Positions 1 to 7,810 of a stretch of 64,000 nt of DNA are shown here, piece after piece (within the stretch, counting starts at the first letter, position 1; each line of letters starts with the position of its first letter). The notes beneath the pieces are model-generated. The model was not told the DNA's origin, did not search any database, and was given only the letters and a program-made list of their open reading frames with translations. Both the position numbers and the translations under genes were made by a program. The DNA comes from SAR202 cluster bacterium Casp-Chloro-G3 (GTDB taxonomy: Bacteria > Chloroflexota > Dehalococcoidia > Lucifugimonadales > UBA3495). The stretch spans positions 1 to 64,000 of the forward strand of contig MUCJ01000004.1 in assembly GCA_002816715.1 (NCBI GenBank), in the 5' to 3' direction.

Positions 1-90
1 CGACTGGTTACCAGATGCCGTAGGCTGCGCTCGGCGGCGTTGTTATCGGATGGCACCGCAGGGTCAGCCACAAAGACAAATAGCTCCTTT
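1..90 (-). pseudogene. IS66-type transposase C-terminal fragment (remnant, runs off window)
   Basis: Read on the minus strand, the first ~86 bases give ELFVFVADPAVPSDNN followed by AAERSLRHLVTS. The 'DNN.AERSLR' block is the conserved C-terminal signature of IS66-family transposases. Only this part is present. The N-terminal side of the transposase is missing, because the frame runs directly into trehalose-phosphate synthase-like sequence at about 86-90. The reading continues beyond base 1, so the 3' end of the element lies outside the window. No terminal inverted repeat or target duplication can be seen here. I infer a decayed or rearranged insertion remnant. Confidence 0.7.
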
Positions 91-219
91 CGGGACTTCA
101 TAATGCACCTTACCATCAACTAATTGGTGAACGTAAGGCTGACGGTTAGAAACTACAATCAAACGGTAGTCCCCAAGCTCCCGCCGGACTATCTGTTGCA
201 GGCCCTCTTTGGTCCACAT
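64..219 (-). pseudogene. Truncated N-terminus of trehalose-6-phosphate synthase-like protein
   Basis: Starting from ATG at 219, with AAGGAG seven bases upstream, the frame reads MWTKEGLQQIVRRELG and then YRLIVVSNRQPYVHQ. The 'RLIVVSNR.PY' stretch is the N-terminal beta-strand and sugar-binding start of GT20 trehalose-6-phosphate synthases (OtsA). The resemblance ends after 'VHYEVPKG' near base 86-88, where an IS66-type transposase frame takes over. The frame then stops at 64. The enzyme is normally several hundred residues long, so about 40 residues cannot be functional. The intact ribosome binding site suggests the truncation is recent or that the start is still translated. Confidence 0.65.
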
Positions 220-583
220 CGGGCATCTCCTTGAGACGAGCAATCCTGACACTCTAACTTACTTGGTAAACCACCGCTACAATTGAAAGTATGTGGACGG
301 CATATTGTGCCACGATTCAAAGGTGGAAACAGGAGGCTGGATTTCCAAATGAAAAATGTCCAACTTACGAATAATAGCGAGAAGTTGGCGATTCGACAAA
401 TTAGGTGCCACCTAAATTTATTCTGGCATACACCCCCCAAAAAGGTCAATATTGGTGCCGACTGAGCAGAAATCAAATCGAAAAAGCAAGTGCTGATTCT
501 AATTGACAGTCCTATGCCTAGTGATTACGATAGCCTTGGATCTCCCGCCAAATTAGTTATCATCAATCCAAACGAAAAGGCAA
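220..583. other. Gene-free stretch between the otsA remnant and the first intact gene
   Basis: Short open frames exist on both strands, but none resembles a known family or has convincing coding features. The base composition is visibly richer in A/T than in the genes. It probably holds the divergent promoters of the otsA remnant and of the gene beginning at 584, but no clear -35/-10 pair was found. Confidence 0.4.
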
Positions 584-1513
584 GTGGCTGTATCAGTGAT
601 AAGCAATAGCAGTACATTAAGACCCCTCCGGTTGATGGAGACCTTCCGAACAGTTTTCTATACGCCCATCTATGTTTCCGTCGCTGGTGGTTTCCTCCGG
701 GAAGAGGGGCTGGACGTGACTTTCAGCACCTGTCCCGCTCAATATCCCCATCCACTGAGCGCGCTGAAGCATGGGCAAGCCGACGTTGTAGGGAGCGGAA
801 TTATGCGCTGTATCATCGCGCTGGACTGGGGCGCCGAGTCGGTGCCATTGCATTTCGCCGAGATCAACGCCAGAGACGGCTTCTTTGTGCTTAGCCGACG
901 ACCTAATCCTGACTTCACCTGGGACGTGCTCAATGGGGCCACCGTGATACCGGTGGGGTTCTCGCCCATGCCTTGGGCTTCTTTCCAATATGCATTGCGG
1001 AAGCACAAGATCGACCCCAACAGTCTAACGCTGATACATGGGCTGTCTCTAGACGAAGCGGTTCAGGCCTTCCAGCAGAACAGAGCCGCCTACATCCACC
1101 TGCCCGAACCCGCAGCCGAACAACTCATTGCGGCGGGAACTGGACATCTGGTCTCAGCATTGGGTACTGAGAACGGACACATTGCCTACAGTTCCTTTGC
1201 GGCCACCAGCGAATTCCTGAACCGGGAATCCGACACCGTTCACCGGTTTGTCCGGGGATTCGCCAGGGCTTTAGGGTGGCTGGAAACAAGTAACGAAACC
1301 GAAATAGCCGATGCCATTTCGCCCTTCTTCACCGAAACTCCCAAAGAACTACTCACGCAATCTGTCGCCAGGTACAAAGCCCAGGGAACCTGGCCGGTTC
1401 ATCCCGCGCTGGAGCAGCCAGAGTACGAAGGACTACAGGACATTTTAATGGGCGCTGGCCTGGTCAAAGAGCGCCAACCCTACGAAAAAGTGGTCAGTCG
1501 GGAATTTGCTTGA
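584..1513 (+). CDS. NMT1/THI5-like (PBP2-type) substrate-binding domain protein
   Basis: A 309-residue protein with the fold signature of NMT1/THI5-like periplasmic binding proteins: an early 'LRLMETFRTVFYTPIYVSV' strand-helix unit (about 13-33), 'GGFLREEGLDVTF' (about 35-47), and the 'LKHGQADVVGSGIM' hinge segment (about 61-74). Such proteins bind small metabolites for ABC import or act as pyrimidine-precursor or decarboxylase-like enzymes. The visible N-terminus (GTG at 584, weak AAGG upstream) has no signal peptide or lipobox, so it may be cytoplasmic. No permease or ATPase gene lies beside it. It stands alone, ending at a shared palindromic terminator facing the LLM oxidoreductase. The ligand is unknown and the start is uncertain; an ATG in frame lies at about 635. 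Confidence 0.6.
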   Translation: MAVSVISNSSTLRPLRLMETFRTVFYTPIYVSVAGGFLREEGLDVTFSTCPAQYPHPLSALKHGQADVVGSGIMRCIIALDWGAESVPLHFAEINARDGFFVLSRRPNPDFTWDVLNGATVIPVGFSPMPWASFQYALRKHKIDPNSLTLIHGLSLDEAVQAFQQNRAAYIHLPEPAAEQLIAAGTGHLVSALGTENGHIAYSSFAATSEFLNRESDTVHRFVRGFARALGWLETSNETEIADAISPFFTETPKELLTQSVARYKAQGTWPVHPALEQPEYEGLQDILMGAGLVKERQPYEKVVSREFA

Positions 1514-1552
1514 TCACCACTCACGGGAGCAGCTACGTCCCCTGAATCGAAA

Positions 1553-1576
1553 AGGCCCCTGAACGTTCAGGGGCCT
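1553..1576. terminator. Perfect 24-bp palindrome between convergent genes
   Basis: A perfect inverted repeat with 12-bp arms (AGGCCCCTGAAC and its complement) and no loop bases lies 39 bp after the 584-1513 stop and 31 bp after the facing LLM gene's stop. It is GC-rich and symmetrical and could serve both directions. There is no long T-run on either side, so it may work as a weak hairpin terminator or a transcript 3'-end stabiliser. A dimeric-protein operator is less likely at this location. Confidence 0.55.
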
Positions 1577-1607
1577 ATCTGCAATTAATTGGTCAGCAAG
1601 AGTGCCG

Positions 1608-2741
1608 CTAATCGTCGGCGGTTACTGTTACTGCTCCCGCTTTCTTGGCCTTCTCCTGGAAGTGTGGAATGATGTACTTGCCGAATAGTCGCAAAGATTC
1701 CATCACCTCCTCATGGGAGACCGGCCCCACCTGGAACAGAGGCATGATCTCATCAACGCCCATTGCCTCGTAACTCTCAATGTACTCGATACAATCGTCG
1801 GGATTGCCGATGCAGAACCGCCCGCCGTTTTCGATCAAGTCCAGTGATGTAATCTCATCCCGCCGTGAGGTGTCGCCCTGAGAACGCTGGTAATGCCATT
1901 GATAGTCTTCTGGCACTTTGGCCGGGTCATACCCTTGCCAGACCTTGGCATCGCGCATCCGCTGTTGTTCGCGGTACCAATCGATTAGCTCGGCTCCCCG
2001 GTCAAAGGCCTTCCGGCGGTCTTCGGAGCAGTAAGCTACCGTGTTTCCCGCTACCCGATTGTGAATCAGCTTGGTAGCAGGTTTGGGGTTTTTGATGGCG
2101 TCTTTATAGACTTTAATGATTGCTTCGGCCCGGTCCAGTCCCACGCTGGTCTGCGCCAGACAGCCCAGACCTTGCTCGCCCACCTTGCGGGCGGTATCCT
2201 CTTGGCTGCACGCCTGCCAGATGGGTGGGTGCGGCTTTTGCACCGGCTTGGGGACGACTTCCCGGGGCGGTATGTGGTAATACTGGCCTTCAAAAGAAAA
2301 CTCTTCCTCAGTCCAGGCCCCGGGAATTATCTTCAAGTATTCTTCCAGCATGCCGGAGACGTCTTTCAGGTCGGCGCCGTAGGGTGCCATCTGATAAGGG
2401 TAGCCGGAGCGTCCAATGCCCAGGTCAACCCGACCATTGCTGACCACGTCCAAAGTCGCCATGCGGGCGGCGACGTTCAATGGGTGGTGTAGCGGCACCA
2501 GCACCACCGCGATGCCCAGACGCATCTTAGTGGTGCGCTGGCTGATGGCTGCCAGCGTGATGTCCGGCGCGCTGGAGTGCGACCACTCCGAACGGAAGTG
2601 GTGCTCCACAAACCAGACGCTGGTCATGCCGATTTCTTCGGCGTAGGTTACCTCTTCCAGCATCTCCCAATATCGTTTGGACTCGCTGTCGGTGGACCAG
2701 GGTTTGGGAACCTGAATCTGGTAGAAGAGACCAATGTCCAT
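1608..2741 (-). CDS. LLM-class flavin-dependent oxidoreductase
   Basis: A 377-residue luciferase-like monooxygenase (TIM barrel using FMN or F420). It begins MDIGLFYQIQVPKP, followed by 'EEVTYAEEIGMTSVWFVEHHF', the usual first helix and HH motif, then 'RTTKMRLGIAVVLVPLHHPL' and 'VDLGIGRSGYP' in the cofactor-binding barrel. The C-terminal 'FCIGNPDDCIEYIE' is typical of the family. The ATG at 2741 is preferred over the GTG six bases upstream because GGGAGG lies at proper spacing only for the ATG. It is followed on the same strand by no related gene and lies just downstream of the E1 alpha/beta pair. Members oxidise diverse alkanes, sulfonates or aldehydes; the substrate cannot be deduced. Confidence 0.85.
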   Translation of the reverse strand: MDIGLFYQIQVPKPWSTDSESKRYWEMLEEVTYAEEIGMTSVWFVEHHFRSEWSHSSAPDITLAAISQRTTKMRLGIAVVLVPLHHPLNVAARMATLDVVSNGRVDLGIGRSGYPYQMAPYGADLKDVSGMLEEYLKIIPGAWTEEEFSFEGQYYHIPPREVVPKPVQKPHPPIWQACSQEDTARKVGEQGLGCLAQTSVGLDRAEAIIKVYKDAIKNPKPATKLIHNRVAGNTVAYCSEDRRKAFDRGAELIDWYREQQRMRDAKVWQGYDPAKVPEDYQWHYQRSQGDTSRRDEITSLDLIENGGRFCIGNPDDCIEYIESYEAMGVDEIMPLFQVGPVSHEEVMESLRLFGKYIIPHFQEKAKKAGAVTVTADD

Positions 2742-2794
2742 GAGCACCTCCCTATTTTCTGGTGGCTAACTGACTTTTGCTTGAATTACTAAAT

Positions 2795-3844
2795 CTAACC
2801 GTTGACCAATCGCCGCACTGTGTTGATCACCCGGCTGGCATTGGGCAGGTAGATGTTTTCCAAGGGGCGGCTGTAGGGCACCGGAGTGTGCGGCGCGGTG
2901 ACTCGCGAAGGCGGCGCATCCAGGTACTCGAAGGCTTCCTCAGCAACCCGAGCGCAGATTTCCGAGGCAATGCTACAGACCGGAGTGTCCTCGTCCACCA
3001 CCACCAACCGGTGGGTGCGCTTCACCGACTCGATAACGTGGTCGTAGTCGATGGGCGAAATACTGAGCAAGTCCACTACCTCGGCGTTGACTCCCTCCTT
3101 GGCTAGCTCGTCCGCCGCTTCGGTGCAGACCCAGGTCATGCGGGAGATACCGACCAGAGTGATATCCGAGCCGGGCCGCACGGTGCGGGCCTTGCCTATG
3201 GGAAGAACATAGGGTTCCTCCGGCACCGGCCCTCGATTACCGTACAGCCCTTTGTGCTCAAAATAGATCACCGGGTCGTCGTCCCTAATGGCGGCGGTCA
3301 ACAAGCCCTTGGCGGTGTATGCGTCGGAGGGCACCACACACTTCAGACCCGGTATGTGACTGAAGATCGAATAAAATGACTCCGAGTGCTGGGCGGCGCT
3401 GCCGAAGCCCGCGCCAATGCGGGTCAGCAGCACAAAGGGAACCTTCACCTGCCCACCAAACATGTAGCGCATTTTGGCGGCGTTGTTCAACAGTTGGTCC
3501 ATGCAGACGCCGATGAAGTCAACGAACATCAACTCGGCGACCGCCCGCATTCCAGTGGAGGCCGCGCCAATGGCGGCACCGACAAAGGCGGCTTCTGACA
3601 GTGGAGTGTCCAGCACTCGCTGATTCCCAAACTGCTGGATCAAGCCCACCGTGGTACGGAAGGGGCCGCCCCAGGCATCGACGATACCCAGGTGCTCCCG
3701 GCCCGCGCCACCGGCAATTTCCTCGCCCATGATGATCACGGTTTCGTCGCGCTCCATCTCCTGGCGCAAAGCCTCGTTGATGGCTTCTCGGTACATGATT
3801 TCCCGGGCAACGGTGCTGGTCATTGGTGCGGTAGTTGTGGTCAC
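2795..3844 (-). CDS. pdhB: 2-oxoacid (pyruvate-type) dehydrogenase E1 component, beta subunit
   Basis: A 349-residue transketolase-type E1 beta subunit. It pairs with E1 alpha to decarboxylate pyruvate or another 2-oxoacid with thiamine diphosphate and pass the acyl group to lipoyl-E2. 'REAINEALRQEMERDETVIIMGEEI' near the N-terminus, 'FGNQRVLDTPLSEAAFVGAAIGAA', 'GGQVKVPFVLLTRIG' and the C-terminal domain 'LVVVDEDTPVCSIASEI' are family marks. GTG at 3844 is taken as the start because AAGGAG lies six bases before it; the ATG further upstream has no such site. The alpha subunit lies immediately upstream in the same direction (96-bp gap), so they form an operon. No E2 or E3 is in the window, so acetoin or branched-chain oxoacid specificity remains possible. 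Confidence 0.9.
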   Translation of the reverse strand: MTTTTAPMTSTVAREIMYREAINEALRQEMERDETVIIMGEEIAGGAGREHLGIVDAWGGPFRTTVGLIQQFGNQRVLDTPLSEAAFVGAAIGAASTGMRAVAELMFVDFIGVCMDQLLNNAAKMRYMFGGQVKVPFVLLTRIGAGFGSAAQHSESFYSIFSHIPGLKCVVPSDAYTAKGLLTAAIRDDDPVIYFEHKGLYGNRGPVPEEPYVLPIGKARTVRPGSDITLVGISRMTWVCTEAADELAKEGVNAEVVDLLSISPIDYDHVIESVKRTHRLVVVDEDTPVCSIASEICARVAEEAFEYLDAPPSRVTAPHTPVPYSRPLENIYLPNASRVINTVRRLVNG

Positions 3845-3940
3845 GATGTGCTCCTTGGGGTTCAGTAGATTTCCCTTCAAATCATCTACAGTCGGCCAAT
3901 CCTTTACCCCAATTGGGATAGGGGAAGGCGTGAGGGCAGC

Positions 3941-4948
3941 CTAATCTGCCATGTTGACACCCCGTCGCATCATATCAAGCGGGTAGTCTACGTATACGTC
4001 CTGGTAAAGTTCGGATAGTTCGGGCATTGGACTGTCATCGGCGAAGCGAATAGCCTCTTCCATCAGGTCTTCAGCCTCTTGGTCCAAGCGGTCCAATTCT
4101 TCAGCGGTAATGATACCCTCGGGCACCACGCGCTCACGGAACTGTTTCAGAGGATCGCGGGCGCGCCAGATATCCTCTTCCTCTTTGGTACGGTAGCTCA
4201 GCGGGTTGTCAAAGACGGTGTGGCCGTAGAAACGATAGGTGCGACACTCCAGCAGAGTCGGGCCTTCCCCAGCCCGCGCCCTCGCCACCGCCTGTCCTGC
4301 CGCCTCGTAGACCGCGAACACGTCCATGCCATCGACAGTGAACCCGGGCATGTCGTAGCCGGCCGCTCGGTCAGCCACGTTAGCCACCGAAAGTCCATAC
4401 TCCACCGGCGTAGACTCGGCGTAGCCGTTGTTCTCGCAACAGAAGATGACGGGAAGCTTCCACACCGACGCCAGGTTCATGCTCTCGTGGAGCACCCCTT
4501 GATTGGCCCCTCCGTCACCGAAGAAGGCCACGGCTACCCGGCCAAGTTTACGCAGCTTGGAGGTTAGCGCCGCACCCACTGCCAGGGGCACGCTGGCCGC
4601 GACGACACCGTTGGTGCCGAGCATGCCCTTGCTCATGTCAGCGATGTGCATCGAACCGCCCTTGCCCTGGTTGGTGCCGGTGGCGCGACCGAACAATTCA
4701 GCCATCATCAACTTGGGGTCAACCCCCTTGGCGATGCAGTGGCCGTGACCGCGATGGGTGCTGCCGATGTAGTCGTCTACTGTGAGGTGGGCGCACACTC
4801 CAGTGGGCACCGCCTCTTGGCCTGCTGAAGAATGGACCGAAGCCGACATCTGCCGCTGGCCGGTTTCAGGGATACCCCGCTCCTCAAAATGGCGAATGGT
4901 AGTCATTGTCTTGTACAGATTCAGCAGAGTTTTCTGGTCTAAATCCAT
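3941..4948 (-). CDS. pdhA: 2-oxoacid (pyruvate-type) dehydrogenase E1 component, alpha subunit
   Basis: A 335-residue E1 alpha subunit. The thiamine diphosphate motif runs from 'FFGDGGANQGVLHESMN' to 'ENNGYAEST', the expected GDG...NN spacing. 'STHRGHGHCIAKG' carries the conserved HRGHG loop, and 'YRFYGHTVFDNPLSYRT' is the phosphorylation-loop region. ATG at 4948 follows GGGGGAA at good spacing and gives the usual length. Longer in-frame starts add a non-conserved N-terminus. First gene of the E1 alpha/beta pair; the enzyme is cytoplasmic and supplies acetyl-CoA. Specificity (pyruvate, acetoin or branched chain) cannot be settled without E2. Confidence 0.9.
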   Translation of the reverse strand: MDLDQKTLLNLYKTMTTIRHFEERGIPETGQRQMSASVHSSAGQEAVPTGVCAHLTVDDYIGSTHRGHGHCIAKGVDPKLMMAELFGRATGTNQGKGGSMHIADMSKGMLGTNGVVAASVPLAVGAALTSKLRKLGRVAVAFFGDGGANQGVLHESMNLASVWKLPVIFCCENNGYAESTPVEYGLSVANVADRAAGYDMPGFTVDGMDVFAVYEAAGQAVARARAGEGPTLLECRTYRFYGHTVFDNPLSYRTKEEEDIWRARDPLKQFRERVVPEGIITAEELDRLDQEAEDLMEEAIRFADDSPMPELSELYQDVYVDYPLDMMRRGVNMAD

Positions 4949-5070
4949 GACATTCCCCCGATACTGATAGCTGAAATATGCCCCCATGGTAGCACCAGGC
5001 AAGGCGATGTCAAGAGCTTTAAACCGCCAGGGGCACCTGTGGAATAAGGGGGTGAACAATGCGGCCCCAG

Positions 5071-5922
5071 TTACGCAACGAACCGCACCGACACCGGCTC
5101 GCCAGAACCGACTTTCAGTATTCCTTGAGCGCTGGCGTCGGGCATTGCAATCTCCAAGTAGCCGTTGCTGCCCAGCAAGGCCAGGGGTTCTACAGAAGAG
5201 CGGCCTGGGTTGCCGTGGAACGTACGGCTTAAACCCCCGATGCGGTGGCCCTTGATCTCGACTACCACCTTGGCCGCGCCGCCCAGCATAGACTGGGGGA
5301 TATTGGTGATCAGATTACCAAAATGGTCGGCGTAAATAACTTCGCCAGTAATGCGGTTGTTTGCCTGCACCGGCTTTGACGGCGGACGCCAGACCAGGTT
5401 CAGCAGCGGCTCTCCCATCATATTTGGGTCTACGTCAAGCGATAGGTGCGCGGCGGCGGGAGCGAACACGTCCCGACCGTGAAATGTGTTGCTGACCGGA
5501 TGTAGCCAATAGTCAGGGTTGGTCAACTGGTAGGCGCTACATTGCGGCGGGACTGGCAGCACGCCAGCGACCTCCGGCAGAGAATCCAAGTGCTCCGACA
5601 GAATATAGCTCAAGACTCCGTTATCCGGAGCCAAAAATTTGGCGGTAGGTGTGATCAATAGAACCGCTTTGCGCTCGGTGCCCACTCCTGGGTCAACCAC
5701 CACCATGTGGATGGAGTCCTTGGGGAAGAAGTTATGGCTGGTACCCAACATAAAGGCGGCCTGCCGAATGTTCTGGGGCTGAATCTGGTGGGTCAGGTCA
5801 ATAATCGTGGCTTGGGGGTTGATGCTCAGGATTACTCCCTTCATCACTCCCACGTAGGGGTCGGACAGACCGAAGTCGGTGGTGAGGACTATTGGCGCCT
5901 GGGTGGTAATACCGTTGGTCAT
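5071..5922 (-). CDS. S-adenosyl-L-methionine hydrolase (adenosine-forming), DUF62 family
   Basis: A 283-residue protein of the SAM hydroxide adenosyltransferase family, which cleaves SAM to adenosine and methionine with a water-derived hydroxide. The start 'IVLTTDFGLSDPYVGVMKG' carries the family's DFG motif. 'MVVVDPGVGTERKA', 'APDNGVLSYIL', 'TFHGRDVFAPAAAHL' and 'YADHFGNLITNIP' follow in the normal order for the N- and C-terminal domains. It is first downstream of gatB-secG on the minus strand, with a 20-bp gap to secG. Related fluorinases and chlorinases differ in a loop I do not see here, so hydrolase is the preferred call. Confidence 0.88.
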   Translation of the reverse strand: MTNGITTQAPIVLTTDFGLSDPYVGVMKGVILSINPQATIIDLTHQIQPQNIRQAAFMLGTSHNFFPKDSIHMVVVDPGVGTERKAVLLITPTAKFLAPDNGVLSYILSEHLDSLPEVAGVLPVPPQCSAYQLTNPDYWLHPVSNTFHGRDVFAPAAAHLSLDVDPNMMGEPLLNLVWRPPSKPVQANNRITGEVIYADHFGNLITNIPQSMLGGAAKVVVEIKGHRIGGLSRTFHGNPGRSSVEPLALLGSNGYLEIAMPDASAQGILKVGSGEPVSVRFVA

Positions 5923-5942
5923 ACCGAGTCTTAAGCTACTCG

Positions 5943-6155
5943 CTAAGCCAATCGAACACTGATAATCGACACGGCCAGGAAAACCACTGACAGAACGATG
6001 GTGAACTGAAACAGAGTCTTCTCTAGTCCCCGCCTGGTGCGGCCCGCGCTCTGAGAGCTGCCGAACAGTCCAGCCCCACTTTCCTTTACCTGGGACAATA
6101 TGATCAGCACCAAGACGATTGACACAATGATTTGGGCGGCGTTAAGAAAGGGCAT
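5943..6155 (-). CDS. secG: Preprotein translocase subunit SecG
   Basis: A 70-residue membrane protein with two hydrophobic helices (about 7-22 and 49-66) flanking 'SGAGLFGSSQSAGRTRRG', the conserved cytoplasmic loop with the GLFG motif of SecG. It helps SecYE translocation. It starts seven bases after the gatB stop, with GAGG in the gap, so the two are co-transcribed. secD and secF lie elsewhere in this window (20.8-23.6 kb). Confidence 0.88.
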   Translation of the reverse strand: MPFLNAAQIIVSIVLVLIILSQVKESGAGLFGSSQSAGRTRRGLEKTLFQFTIVLSVVFLAVSIISVRLA

Positions 6156-6162
6156 TCAATCC

Positions 6163-7650
6163 TCAACCGTTTTTGGATGATTCCAATTTTTCTCTGACTA
6201 ATTTCTGGACCAAGTCGGGTTTTGCCTGGCCTCTGGTTATTTTCATCACCTGGCCAACCAGAAACCCGGCGGCCGATTCCTTGCCGCTCCGGTAGTCCTC
6301 TACCGCTTTGGGATTCGCTTCTATTGCGTCGGCCACCGCCGATTCCACCGCCGATGAGTCGCTGATCTGGCTGTAACCCTTTTCTTCGACTATTTTACTC
6401 GGTGAGTCGCCGCTGGCGAAAGCTTCTTCCAGCACGGTTTTGCCCATTGTGACGCTCAAAGTGCCCGAGTCGATCAAATCTACCAGTTCCGCCAGATGGG
6501 CCGGTGTCACCCTAGACTCATTGATTTCCCGGATTTCCTGACCCGCCAGGTTCAGCAACCGGCTGAGGTCTCCCAGCATCCAGTTGCTGACATTCTTGGC
6601 GAAGGCTTCCAGAGTGCTGCCCTTTAGCGGTTTCTGGCCCAGTACATTTTCATAGTAATCGGCCATCGCTTTGGAGTTGGTCAGCAGCCGGGCATCGTAC
6701 TCCGACAGACCGTACTGCTCAATGAAACGAATTTTGCGCTGGGAGGCCAACTCAGGAAGTTGACGGCGTATTTCTTCGACCCAGGCCGGCGCGATCACCA
6801 GCGGCGGCAGGTCCGGCTCCGGGAAATAGCGGTAGTCGTGGGCCTGCTCTTTGCTGCGCTGAGAAACGGTAACATTGCGGTCATCCACCCAACCCCGGGT
6901 TTCCTGCACCACCTTGCCGCCGTCCTCGACAATCATGCGCTGGCGTTCGACCTCGAAGTTCACGGCCAAGTACACCGAGCGAAGACTGTTCATGTTTTTT
7001 ACTTCGGTGCGCGTCCCGTACTCGGTTGCGCCTTTGGGCCGGATGCTGACGTTGGCATCACACCGAAAGTTGCCTTCTTGCATATTGGCCGCCGAAACGC
7101 CCAGATATTGCACCACCGAATGCAGTTTGGTCAGGTAAGCGCGAGCTTCCTCAGCGGAGCGCATATCAGGCTTGCTGACGATCTCCATCAATGGAGTACC
7201 GGAGCGGTTGACGTCCACCAGGCTGTAGGATGCGCCACCAAGGGGGTTAACGTGCTGAAGTTTGGCCACGTCTTCTTCCAGATGCACCCGCTCAATCCCG
7301 ACCAGTTTGGTCTCACCGTCAACTTCTATCTCCAGAGTCCCTTCCACCGCCAGAGGCAGATCGAACTGGGAAATCTGGTAGCCTTTCATCAAATCCGGGT
7401 ATGGGTAGTTCTTGCGGTCAAACTTGGAGTATTCAGGTATCCGGCAGTTGAGGGCCAGGCCGGTGGTGACGGTGTACTCCACCGCCTTGCGGTTGATCAC
7501 CGGCAGGGTTCCGGGCAGACCCAGGCACACCGGGCAGACATTACTGTTAGCGGGCGCAGTTTGGTAGTCCGCAGGACAGGAGCAGAACATTTTGCTCTTG
7601 GTCTGAAGCTGGACGTGGACTTCTAAACCGATGACTGTTTCGTATTCCAT
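6163..7650 (-). CDS. gatB: Aspartyl/glutamyl-tRNA(Asn/Gln) amidotransferase subunit B
   Basis: A 495-residue GatB, the tRNA-binding and ATP-dependent kinase subunit that activates Glu-tRNA(Gln) or Asp-tRNA(Asn) before amide transfer. '[14 protein letters not shown]' and '[15 protein letters not shown]' start the catalytic cradle, with the Zn-site pair at 'MFCSCPADY...NVCPVC'. '[20 protein letters not shown]' is the signature loop. The C-terminal helical/YqeY tail (from about 335) ends '[24 protein letters not shown]'. gatA and gatC are not in the window. No clear ribosome site precedes the ATG at 7650. secG follows directly. Confidence 0.95.
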   Translation of the reverse strand: MEYETVIGLEVHVQLQTKSKMFCSCPADYQTAPANSNVCPVCLGLPGTLPVINRKAVEYTVTTGLALNCRIPEYSKFDRKNYPYPDLMKGYQISQFDLPLAVEGTLEIEVDGETKLVGIERVHLEEDVAKLQHVNPLGGASYSLVDVNRSGTPLMEIVSKPDMRSAEEARAYLTKLHSVVQYLGVSAANMQEGNFRCDANVSIRPKGATEYGTRTEVKNMNSLRSVYLAVNFEVERQRMIVEDGGKVVQETRGWVDDRNVTVSQRSKEQAHDYRYFPEPDLPPLVIAPAWVEEIRRQLPELASQRKIRFIEQYGLSEYDARLLTNSKAMADYYENVLGQKPLKGSTLEAFAKNVSNWMLGDLSRLLNLAGQEIREINESRVTPAHLAELVDLIDSGTLSVTMGKTVLEEAFASGDSPSKIVEEKGYSQISDSSAVESAVADAIEANPKAVEDYRSGKESAAGFLVGQVMKITRGQAKPDLVQKLVREKLESSKNG

Positions 7651-7742
7651 TAATGCTAGCTGGTAATGTTAGCTGGCCCAAATTTTCTGCGTTGATGCGG
7701 CACAGACCAGTATACCAGCGGCGGTTGGGTGGAACAACGAGC

Positions 7743-7775
7743 AGGCCCTTCCTCATTTGGTTGGGAAAAGGGCCT
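7743..7775 (-). terminator. Candidate hairpin terminator after acs
   Basis: AGGCCCTT at 7743-7750 pairs with AAGGGCCT at 7768-7775 across a 17-base loop, about 36 bp downstream of the acs stop on the minus strand and upstream of gatB. No T-run follows, so this is a weak candidate that may equally be a transcript-stabilising stem. Confidence 0.35.
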
Positions 7776-7810
7776 TCAAAGTAAAACGGCTTAGGAAAAT
7801 AATCCTTCGG

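Noticed and set aside
6760-7626. A 288-codon open frame antisense to gatB
   Set aside because: It is the mirror of GatB's conserved cradle domain and has no ribosome site or family resemblance.
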